This document shows positions 33,335-40,437 of a stretch of 64,000 nt of DNA, piece by piece; within the stretch, counting starts at the first letter, position 1; every line of letters starts with the position of its first letter. The notes under the pieces are model-generated. The model worked only from the letters and a program-made list of their open reading frames with translations. It made no database searches and was not told the DNA's origin. Origin of the DNA: DATJFQ01 sp035492775 (GTDB lineage: Bacteria; Acidobacteriota; Vicinamibacteria; Vicinamibacterales; 2-12-FULL-66-21); the NCBI GenBank assembly GCA_035492775.1, contig DATJIW010000063.1, positions 1-64,000 on the forward strand. The letters run 5' to 3'. A program made the position numbers and the translations under genes.

Positions 33335-34239
33335 TACGAAGTCGGCGGCGCGGGCGGAAGCTGAAGCGTGAACGTGCTGCCCTTACCCGTGCCGGCACTC
33401 TCTGCAAAGGCGCGGCCGCCGTGCTTCCGCGCAACGGACCGGACGATGAACAATCCGAGGCCCGTGCCCTTCGTCCGCATCGCCACACTCGCGGGGACGC
33501 GGTAGAACCGCTTGAAAATCCGTTTGAGATCCACGGGCGGAATCCCCGCGCCGTGATCCGTCACCCGGACCACGAGCTTCTGCGTGTCGGTGTCCTGAAT
33601 CTCGACGCGAACGTCCGGAGGCGATTCGGAGTATTTGATGGCGTTGTCGATGAGGTTGTAGACCGCGGCCTTCAGCTCCTCGCCGTCGCCGAGGACAATC
33701 GGCTGCGAGCGCGTCGCATCGACCAGGCACAGCGATTCGGCCGGAAGGTGGTAGCGCGTCCGTGCGATCTCGACGCATTCCCGCGCGATCTCCGAGAGAT
33801 CGAGCCGCGCCCGCGCCGACCGCCGAAGCCGCGATCCCGCCGCGCCCGCGCGCAGCACCTGCTCGATCGTGTGCAGGAGACGATCGCTGTCGTGCAACAT
33901 GATGCGATAGAACTCCTGGCGCTTCTCGTCGGGAAGCTCACGCGCCTGGAGCGTCTGCAGATACAGACGGATCGACGCGACGGGCGTCTTCAACTCGTGC
34001 GTAACCGCGTTGATGAAGGAGTCGTGCTGTTCGTTCCGCCGGATCTCGCGGACCAGAAAGATCGTGTTGAGCACCAGGCCGGCGATGATGAGAAGGAAGA
34101 AGATGAACCCGAAGAACGCGAGCACCCCCTCCCGCCAGTTGAGGATCAGCCAGCTCACGTTGAGCGTGACCGCTATCGCGACGAGGCAGATCCCGAGCAC
34201 GCTGAAAAAGAGCGCTTTGCGGCGTCTGCCCGAAATCAC
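33334..34239 (-). CDS. Membrane sensor histidine kinase
   Basis: A 301-residue kinase with two membrane helices (about 10-34 and 39-63) separated by only a few residues, so it has almost no periplasmic sensor domain. The HisKA helix carries His81 in FINAVTHELKTPVAS. The ATPase domain has the N box (NLIDNAIKYSE), G1 (DHGAGIP) and G2 (GTGLGLFIV). Such short-loop kinases usually sense membrane state or a membrane partner. It is the first gene of the operon with the response regulator and TonB receptor. Confidence 0.93.
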   Translation of the reverse strand: MISGRRRKALFFSVLGICLVAIAVTLNVSWLILNWREGVLAFFGFIFFLLIIAGLVLNTIFLVREIRRNEQHDSFINAVTHELKTPVASIRLYLQTLQARELPDEKRQEFYRIMLHDSDRLLHTIEQVLRAGAAGSRLRRSARARLDLSEIARECVEIARTRYHLPAESLCLVDATRSQPIVLGDGEELKAAVYNLIDNAIKYSESPPDVRVEIQDTDTQKLVVRVTDHGAGIPPVDLKRIFKRFYRVPASVAMRTKGTGLGLFIVRSVARKHGGRAFAESAGTGKGSTFTLQLPPAPPTS

Positions 34240-34307
34240 ACCTCTATCTTAGCGACTCGCCGGGCACCCCGGCGGATTCGGTATCGGGACGGCGCGGCGG
34301 ACCGGTC

Positions 34308-34446
34308 GGTCGCGGTTGGCAGGGTGGTGCTGAAAACGACGGCGGATTCGTCTATACGCCGCCGAGGGGTTTCGCGGGCACGGATTCGTTCTCGTACGAA
34401 CTCACCGGCGTACCGGTTTTGGCGGGCGGGAGGGCGACAGTGGTGA
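34308..34446 (+). pseudogene. Remnant of a bacterial Ig-like/cadherin-type repeat protein
   Basis: In the 231-base gap between the kinase and desaturase genes, one plus-strand frame translates to NDGGFVYTPPRGFAGTDSF followed by SYEL. This is the classic sequence of Ig-like adhesin repeats (pattern: F-x-YTP-x-x-GF-x-GTDSF-x-Y). No start codon, signal peptide or second repeat accompanies it, and the frame runs on into the desaturase gene before a stop. The simplest reading is a decayed fragment of a large surface protein. Confidence 0.35.
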
Positions 34447-34470
34447 AGCAGCCGCGCGAACGAACGCCGC

Positions 34471-35334
34471 TTATGCGGCCTGTTCCTCGGCTTCGGCGGC
34501 GCGGACCTTGGCGATCTTGAGGTCGCGCACGATGCCGAATGCGTTGAGAATCTTCAGCGTGATCCAGCTGATGTCTAACTCGTACCAGACCAGCCCGTGG
34601 CGCGCCGACACCGGATGCGCATGATGGTTGTTGTGCCAGCCTTCGCCGAACGTGAGCAGCGCCACCCACCAGCTGTTGCGCGAATCGTCTCGGGTTGCAA
34701 AGCGGCGCGATCCCCACATGTGGGTCGCCGAGTTCACGAGCCACGTCGCATGCAGCCCGACGACGACGCGAAGGAAGATGCCCCAGAGCACCATCGGCCA
34801 TCCGCCGACAGCCAGCAGGACCAGCCCCAGCGTCGTCAGCGGCACCCAGTGGAAGGTGTTGAGCCAGCGGTAGAACGGCACGCGCCCGAGATCCGGCGCG
34901 TACTTCGACATCAACTCCGTGTTGTTATGGTGAGTGTCGCCAAACAGGATCCAGCCCATGTGCGCCCAGAGGCCGCCGTCGCGCGGGCTGTGCGGATCGC
35001 CTTCGTGATCGGAGAGCTGATGATGCTGCCGGTGCGTGGCGACCCAGAATAGCGGCCCGCCTTCGAGCGTCAGCGTGCCGCAGATCGCCAGGAAGTACTC
35101 GAACGCTGTCGATGTCCTGAATCCGCGATGCGTATGCAGCCGGTGATAGCCGAGGCTGATGCCGAATCCGACGGCGAGCCAGTGGAGGCCCAGCGCGACG
35201 AGCAGGTTCGTCCACGAGAAATACCAAAAGGCGGCGATCGCGAGCGCGTGGAACGCGACCATGAAGCCCGCCGTAATCCAGTTCAAGGTTGTAAGAGAGT
35301 AAGCCGTGCGGACGGCCCGCCGAAGTGTCGTCAC
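34471..35334 (-). CDS. Membrane fatty-acid (acyl-CoA/acyl-lipid) desaturase
   Basis: An integral-membrane di-iron desaturase of 287 residues that introduces a double bond (delta-9 type) into acyl chains. The three histidine boxes are intact: HRLHTH (64-69), HRQHH (101-105) and HNNHH (234-238). Hydrophobic segments flank them. GTG 35334 is chosen as the start because AGGAG lies six bases upstream; ATG 35373 would add 13 poorly matching residues. A CTGCAC palindrome overlaps the region just before the ribosome-binding site and could control expression. It contributes to membrane fluidity. Confidence 0.93.
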   Translation of the reverse strand: MTTLRRAVRTAYSLTTLNWITAGFMVAFHALAIAAFWYFSWTNLLVALGLHWLAVGFGISLGYHRLHTHRGFRTSTAFEYFLAICGTLTLEGGPLFWVATHRQHHQLSDHEGDPHSPRDGGLWAHMGWILFGDTHHNNTELMSKYAPDLGRVPFYRWLNTFHWVPLTTLGLVLLAVGGWPMVLWGIFLRVVVGLHATWLVNSATHMWGSRRFATRDDSRNSWWVALLTFGEGWHNNHHAHPVSARHGLVWYELDISWITLKILNAFGIVRDLKIAKVRAAEAEEQAA

Positions 35335-35343
35335 CCGAATCTC

Positions 35344-35361
35344 CTGCACTGTAGTGTGCAG
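35344..35361. promoter_or_regulatory. Palindrome upstream of the desaturase gene
   Basis: CTGCAC-N6-GTGCAG, perfect six-base arms, touching the AGGAG ribosome-binding site. It resembles the CTGCACA-N7-TGTGCAG palindrome before the secretin-like gene. It could be an operator or a translation-blocking hairpin. Confidence 0.35.
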
Positions 35362-35511
35362 ACACCTTAACAAACGAAGACGCGGGAGATTGTAAGAGTT
35401 CTGTACAAACTACAAACCATTCAGGGTGTGAGAGTTACAGGGTCGCCTCCCCAACCGCGTTGCCGGGCAGTCATTCGCGTACAGTTAGATACTCCCTCGC
35501 GAAACGCGGTG

Positions 35512-36606
35512 TTATCCGTTCTTCTTCTCGAACTCCTGCATGAAGGAGACGAGGGCATCAATGCCGGCTTCGGGAAACGCGTTGTAGATCGAAGCGCGGA
35601 GGCCGCCCACCGACCGATGACCCTTCAGCCCGTCCAGACCCGCGGCTGTCGCCTCTTTCGCGAACTTCTGTTCGAGCTCTTCCGACGGGAGTCGGAACGT
35701 CACGTTCATGCGCGACCGGCTGTCCGGCGCGGCATGCCCTCGGTAAAAGCCGGTGCGGTCGATCTCTGCATAGAGTTTGTCCGCTTTACGGACGTTCAGC
35801 CGTTCGATTGCCTCGAGGCCTCCGTTCTTCAACAGCCACGTCATCACGAGCCGCATGACGTAGATCGGAAACACGGGGGGCGTGTTGTACAGCGAGTCGC
35901 TCTCCGCCTGCACTTTGTAGCTGAGCATCGTGTGAAGCGAGGGCTGGGACCGCTCGAGCAGGTCTTCTCGGATGATGACGATGGTGACGCCGGCAGGCGC
36001 AAGGTTCTTCTGCGCCCCGGCGTAGATGAGTGCGTGCCGCGGGACGTCGACCGGGCGGCTGAAGATGTCCGATGACATGTCGGAGACGAGCGGCACGGCA
36101 CCGGTGTCGGGCAGCCAGTGCCATTCGGTGCCGTAGATCGTGTTGTTCGACGTCATGTGCGCGTAGGCCGCGCTCGAATCGAACGTCAGCTCGGATGCCT
36201 TCGGCACCCGCGTGAAATGCTCGGCTTCCGTCGAGCCGGCGATGCGCACGGTTCCGACGCGTTTGGCTTCCTTCACGGCTTTCTGCGACCAGACGCCGGT
36301 GACGATGTAGTCGGCAGACGCGCCGGCCTGGAGCAGGTTCATCGGGACCATCGAGAACTGCAGGCTCGCGCCTCCCTGCAGGAACAGCACCTTGTAGTTC
36401 TCCGGGATCCGCGCGAGCGTTCGCATATCGCGCTCGCAGCCCTGGATGATCGCGTCGAACGTTTTCGAGCGATGACTGATCTCCAGCACGGACATCCCGA
36501 CGCCTGGCAGCGAAACGAGGTCGCGCTGCGCTTCCTCCAGCACTTCCAGCGGCAGCACGGCAGGACCGGCAGCGAAGTTGAAAATCCGGGCAGTGGTCGT
36601 CGCCAT
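35512..36606 (-). CDS. serC: Phosphoserine aminotransferase
   Basis: PLP enzyme making phosphoserine from 3-phosphohydroxypyruvate and glutamate (and acting in pyridoxal-phosphate synthesis), 364 residues. The N-terminal NFAAGPAVLP, the LFLQGGASLQF loop, the PLP lysine in YAGAQKNLAPAG (Lys200) and the C-terminal HRSVGGLRASIYNA substrate arginines are all present. ATG 36606 is set by GGAG six bases upstream. It follows serA by 21 bases in the same operon. Confidence 0.96.
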   Translation of the reverse strand: MATTTARIFNFAAGPAVLPLEVLEEAQRDLVSLPGVGMSVLEISHRSKTFDAIIQGCERDMRTLARIPENYKVLFLQGGASLQFSMVPMNLLQAGASADYIVTGVWSQKAVKEAKRVGTVRIAGSTEAEHFTRVPKASELTFDSSAAYAHMTSNNTIYGTEWHWLPDTGAVPLVSDMSSDIFSRPVDVPRHALIYAGAQKNLAPAGVTIVIIREDLLERSQPSLHTMLSYKVQAESDSLYNTPPVFPIYVMRLVMTWLLKNGGLEAIERLNVRKADKLYAEIDRTGFYRGHAAPDSRSRMNVTFRLPSEELEQKFAKEATAAGLDGLKGHRSVGGLRASIYNAFPEAGIDALVSFMQEFEKKNG

Positions 36607-36627
36607 CACGAACTCCAATTCACCAAT

Positions 36628-37884
36628 TCACAAACTCACCAGATGCAGATCCAGCACGTCGGCATTCTCCGACTTGATCTGGTTGCACAGCGCGGCGGGC
36701 GGCTCGCCATCGAGATTGATCCGCGCGACGGCGGCTTCGGCGCCTTCGAACACGATGTTCTCGGTTTCCTGCACGTTCAGGTTCGCCCGGCGCAGGTGAT
36801 CGAACACGTGCGCGAGCACGCCGGGGCGGTCGCGGTGCCTGACGACGAGCATGTGCGTCGCGGGCGTGCGGCGCGCGAGATTCACCACGTTCGGCACGCG
36901 TCCAGTCTCGCGGTAACTCCGGATGATCCGGACCGTCTCGGCAGCGATCGCTTCCTGGGCCTGATCCGTGGAGGCTCCGATGTGATGCGTCCCGTAAACG
37001 TTCGGGAGCGCAACGATCGGATCGCTGAAGTCGGCGGTCGCCGACGCCGGTTCGTTCGCGTAGACATCCAGGCCAACGCGCAGGCCGCGCTCGCGGACGG
37101 CAGCAGCCAGCGCATCGTAATCCACGACTTCGCCGCGGGCGGTGTTGATCACGACTGCGCCGGGTTTGAGGCGCGCCAGCAGGTCCGGGTTCACGAGCCC
37201 CTTCGTGCCTGGTCCGAGCGCGACGTGTACGCTCAGGATATCGGCCCGGGCTGCCGCATCGACCGGCGTCGGCGCCAGCTCGATGCGTACGGCTCGCGCC
37301 GCGGCCTCGATGCCCAGCTCCCGGGCCGTTTCGTCGTCGATCGGGCCGGACCTGCCATCGAAGCGACGGCTCCAGATGACGATGTCGAGACCGAACGCTG
37401 CCGCGCGCCTGACCATCTCCTGGCCGATGCTGCCGACGCCGAGCAGCGCCAGCGTACGCCCGTAGAGGCCGGCGGCCTTCGAGAACTCCTTCTTGTTCCA
37501 CTTGCCGGCGCGCAACTCGGCGACGTTGTCGGGGATGCGGCGATCGAGCGAGAGCAGAAGGCCGAATGCCAGCTCCGCCACGGCGATGGCGTTCTTGCCG
37601 GGACAGTTGGATACGTAAATCCCGCGTGTCGAGGCTGCGGCGACGTCGATCGTGTTGTAGCCGGCGCCGGCGCGGACGATGAGGGAGAGGCGCCCGGCAT
37701 CCATCATCGGCGCGGTCACTTTCGTGCCGCGCACGACGAGGACGTCCGCTCCGCCCGATGCGATCGCCTGCGCGAGCCCGTCGTCTTTCAGGTCGGGCTC
37801 GTACTGCACGTCGTAGCCGGCGGCTGTCAGGCCGTCAATCCCGCTCTTCTCGAACTTGTCGGCGATGAGCACCTTAAATGACAT
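36628..37884 (-). CDS. serA: D-3-phosphoglycerate dehydrogenase with ACT domain
   Basis: NAD-dependent first enzyme of serine synthesis, 418 residues. The NAD loop is LLGVGSIGQE; catalytic Arg, Glu and His positions fall in NTARGEVVD, the VYANEP region and THHIGAST. A C-terminal ACT domain (about 340-418, starting HMLVVRHRDRPG) allows serine feedback. It overlaps the DUF1015 gene by 11 bases and precedes serC, forming a three-gene serine operon. Confidence 0.96.
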   Translation of the reverse strand: MSFKVLIADKFEKSGIDGLTAAGYDVQYEPDLKDDGLAQAIASGGADVLVVRGTKVTAPMMDAGRLSLIVRAGAGYNTIDVAAASTRGIYVSNCPGKNAIAVAELAFGLLLSLDRRIPDNVAELRAGKWNKKEFSKAAGLYGRTLALLGVGSIGQEMVRRAAAFGLDIVIWSRRFDGRSGPIDDETARELGIEAAARAVRIELAPTPVDAAARADILSVHVALGPGTKGLVNPDLLARLKPGAVVINTARGEVVDYDALAAAVRERGLRVGLDVYANEPASATADFSDPIVALPNVYGTHHIGASTDQAQEAIAAETVRIIRSYRETGRVPNVVNLARRTPATHMLVVRHRDRPGVLAHVFDHLRRANLNVQETENIVFEGAEAAVARINLDGEPPAALCNQIKSENADVLDLHLVSL

Positions 37885-39094
37885 GGATCAACAGTCCGTC
37901 GCGCAGTTTGGGTTCGAACCAGGTCGACTTGGGCGGCATGATGCCGCCTTCGTCGGATATCGAAATCAGGTCGTCGATCGTCACCGGATACATCGCGAAG
38001 GCGACGGACGCGCGGCCTTGATCGACGGCGGCCTGCAGGGCGGCCGCGCCGCGCCCGCCGCCGATGAAATCGATGCGCTTGTCGGTCCGCACATCGCCGA
38101 TGCCGAGCAGCGGCTCGAGCACGTGCTGCTGCAGGCGCGACACGTCGAGGGCCGCCGCGTGCGAGCGTTCGGCGGGGTGCGCCTCCGAAAGGTCGAGGTC
38201 ATACCAGCGGCCGGCGAGATACATGGAGACGTGACGTCTCGCCGCCGGCGCCGGGCCGCCAATCTGCAGCGGAATACCGCGCTCGCGCAGCGCCGACAGG
38301 AATCCCTCCGGAGTATTCCCCGCAAGATCCTTCACGATCCGGTTGTAGGGCAGGATCTGCATCTGGTCGTCGGGAAACGCGACGGCGATGAACGTGTCGG
38401 CATCGCCGGTCTCTCCGCCGCGGCGCAGTTCCTCTCGCGCCCGTGCCGCACTCGCGGCGCGATGGTGCCCGTCGGCAATGTACAGCGCCGGAATGCGCGA
38501 GAAGACGTCCATCAACTCGGCGGACTGCCGTGCGTCCGCCTTCCAGATTGCGTGCTGGACGCCGTCGGACGCGGTGAAATCGAACAGCGGCGCCTCCTTC
38601 GTGACGGCAGACGCAATCGTCGACACCGCGGACGATGCCTTGTGCGTCAGGAACACGACGCCCGTCTGCGCGCGCAGCGCGATGATGTGCCGGGTACGAT
38701 CGTCTTCCTTGTCGCGGCGGGTGCGCTCGTGCTTCTTGATCAGACCTCGTTCGTACTCGTCGACCGAAAAACAGGCAGCCACGCCCGTCTGCTCGTGGCC
38801 GCCCATCCGCAGTCGATACAGATACAGCGACGGTTCGGCCTCCGTCACCAGCGGCGCCTCGGCCCGAAGCACCGAAAAATTCCTGGCCGCCTTCGCATAG
38901 ACTTCGGGTGCGTACGGATCGGTCCCATCGGGAAGATCGATCTCGGAGCGGGTCACGTGAAGGAAACTGATCGGATTGCCCGTCGCAAGCTGACGCGCCT
39001 CGTCCGTCGACACGACGTCGTACGGGACCGATGAAACCGCGGCCGCGCTGGCAGGTTCCGGCCGCACGGCGCGGAAGGGTCGGATGACGGCCAT
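37874..39094 (-). CDS. DUF1015 family protein, first gene of the serine operon
   Basis: A 406-residue soluble protein of the uncharacterised DUF1015 family. The N-terminus (IRPFRAVRP, then VPYDVVS) and the central YIADGHHRAASA motif are diagnostic. The DGHHR motif resembles the nucleotide-binding DGHxR of ParB/sulfiredoxin-fold enzymes, which include free-serine kinases. Its overlap with serA and linkage to serC point to a job in serine or phosphoserine metabolism; I infer a phosphotransfer role but nothing in the sequence proves it. No serB phosphatase is in the window. It starts 9 bases after the M23 gene stop on the same strand. Confidence 0.85.
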   Translation of the reverse strand: MAVIRPFRAVRPEPASAAAVSSVPYDVVSTDEARQLATGNPISFLHVTRSEIDLPDGTDPYAPEVYAKAARNFSVLRAEAPLVTEAEPSLYLYRLRMGGHEQTGVAACFSVDEYERGLIKKHERTRRDKEDDRTRHIIALRAQTGVVFLTHKASSAVSTIASAVTKEAPLFDFTASDGVQHAIWKADARQSAELMDVFSRIPALYIADGHHRAASAARAREELRRGGETGDADTFIAVAFPDDQMQILPYNRIVKDLAGNTPEGFLSALRERGIPLQIGGPAPAARRHVSMYLAGRWYDLDLSEAHPAERSHAAALDVSRLQQHVLEPLLGIGDVRTDKRIDFIGGGRGAAALQAAVDQGRASVAFAMYPVTIDDLISISDEGGIMPPKSTWFEPKLRDGLLIHVI

Positions 39095-39103
39095 CCGCGT
39101 ATT

Positions 39104-40393
39104 CTACTGGATCGGTTTCGAGGCCTTCACTGCATCCGGCGCCGGCGGATGCGCGTCGAGCGCGACGTCCATGTTCTTCCGGATCTCGTCGCGCTGTCTG
39201 GTGAACTCGCCCAAACGCTCGGCGCCGATCGGCTCGCCGGGCGCCTGCCGGGCGTGCTCTGAAACCGGATTCACGAATACGCCGTTGCGCTTCAGCCGAT
39301 AGTCGAGATGCGGCCCGGTCGCGGCGCCCGTCGCGCCCACGCGGCCGATGATCTGTCCTTGATCAACGTGCGCGCCCGCATGGATTCCGGATCCGAACGC
39401 AGACAAGTGCAGGTAGTACGTCTCGAATCCGCCCGGGTGCTTCAGGTGCACCATGTTGCCGCTGGCGCCGCTGAACGACGCCGATACGACCACGCCACCG
39501 GCCACGGCGACTACCGGCGCTCCGATCGGCGCGCCATAGTCGACGCCGAGGTGCGGCTTGAACATGTGATCGATTGGATGGAATCGGCGAGTCGTGAATG
39601 CGGACGTGATCCGCGGCTCGAACTTCAGCGGCGATTTCAGCAGGAAACGTTTCAGCGAACGGCCGCGCTCGTCGTAATACGCCGACCGGCCGGTTGCCGG
39701 ATCCTGCCAGCGGAACGCGCCCATCTCCCGGTGGTCGACGGACATGGACGCGCCGAGGATGGCGCCATAACCCGAGAACTCGCCATCGTGTGACGTCTTC
39801 TCGAACAGCACCCTGAAGCTGTCGCCGGGCTGCAGCTCCGTCTGGAAGTCCACCTGCCCGCTGAAGATGTCGGCCAGCGCGATCGCCAGCTGCACGTTCT
39901 CGCCGCTGTCGTCGATGGCAGCGATGAGCGACGGATGATCGCCGTCAATCCGCGCTTCGATCCCCACCACCTCCACCTGCTTTTCGTAAGGAATCACGCG
40001 CGCGTCGAGCGCGCCGGGATCGTTGCCGTCACGGCTGACGATGCGGAGGAATCGATCGGCGTCGATCTGATACGTGAATTCGTGCAGCAGGCCGTCGAGC
40101 GATCGCACGAGACGGTACGGTCGATCCGCCCGGAGCAGACGCGGATTGAACACGGCCCTCGCGGCATCGACCGCGGCGATCACGAGGCGATCCTGGAGCT
40201 GGTTGGCGCGAAGAAGACTGTCGAGCGTCGCGTGCGCTGGCACGGTCGCCTGGATGGTTTCGAGCTCTGCGGCCAGACGCACGTCGGCGGCGAGCGCGTG
40301 CGGCGGCGGAACATCATCGAGCGGCTGCTGCGCGCAGCCGATGACGGCCAGCGCGACGAGCGACGCGCAGACCGGCCGGGCTTTGATGAACAC
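39104..40393 (-). CDS. M23-family metallopeptidase lipoprotein (LytM/NlpD-like)
   Basis: A 429-residue envelope protein with a lipobox (VIGC, Cys20), a helical and beta N-terminal region resembling OapA/LysM-associated peptidases (SLDGLLHEFTYQID; LQPGDSFRVLFEK), and a C-terminal M23 domain (about 285-395) with HLGVDYGAPIGAP, a HLS segment and HLDYRL, containing the zinc and catalytic histidines. It should cut peptidoglycan cross-links for growth or division. A perfect 16-base palindrome lies just upstream of the ATG. It heads the serine operon strand but is probably independent in function. Confidence 0.88.
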   Translation of the reverse strand: MFIKARPVCASLVALAVIGCAQQPLDDVPPPHALAADVRLAAELETIQATVPAHATLDSLLRANQLQDRLVIAAVDAARAVFNPRLLRADRPYRLVRSLDGLLHEFTYQIDADRFLRIVSRDGNDPGALDARVIPYEKQVEVVGIEARIDGDHPSLIAAIDDSGENVQLAIALADIFSGQVDFQTELQPGDSFRVLFEKTSHDGEFSGYGAILGASMSVDHREMGAFRWQDPATGRSAYYDERGRSLKRFLLKSPLKFEPRITSAFTTRRFHPIDHMFKPHLGVDYGAPIGAPVVAVAGGVVVSASFSGASGNMVHLKHPGGFETYYLHLSAFGSGIHAGAHVDQGQIIGRVGATGAATGPHLDYRLKRNGVFVNPVSEHARQAPGEPIGAERLGEFTRQRDEIRKNMDVALDAHPPAPDAVKASKPIQ

Positions 40394-40397
40394 TCCG

Positions 40398-40413
40398 AGT
40401 GAGTTTACTCACT
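40398..40413. promoter_or_regulatory. Palindrome immediately upstream of the M23 peptidase start
   Basis: AGTGAGT-TT-ACTCACT, perfect seven-base arms, starting five bases before the ATG at 40393. It lies where a ribosome would bind, so it may be an operator or a hairpin that limits translation. Confidence 0.35.
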
Positions 40414-40437
40414 TGGTCCCGTCGTGTCCCCCGAAAT

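Noticed and set aside
32625..33488. N-terminal extension of the TonB receptor frame
   Set aside because: It overlaps the response regulator gene in another frame and is Arg-rich and unconserved; the receptor starts at 32624.
36118..37881. 587-codon plus-strand frame over serA and serC
   Set aside because: Antisense shadow of two well-conserved serine biosynthesis genes.
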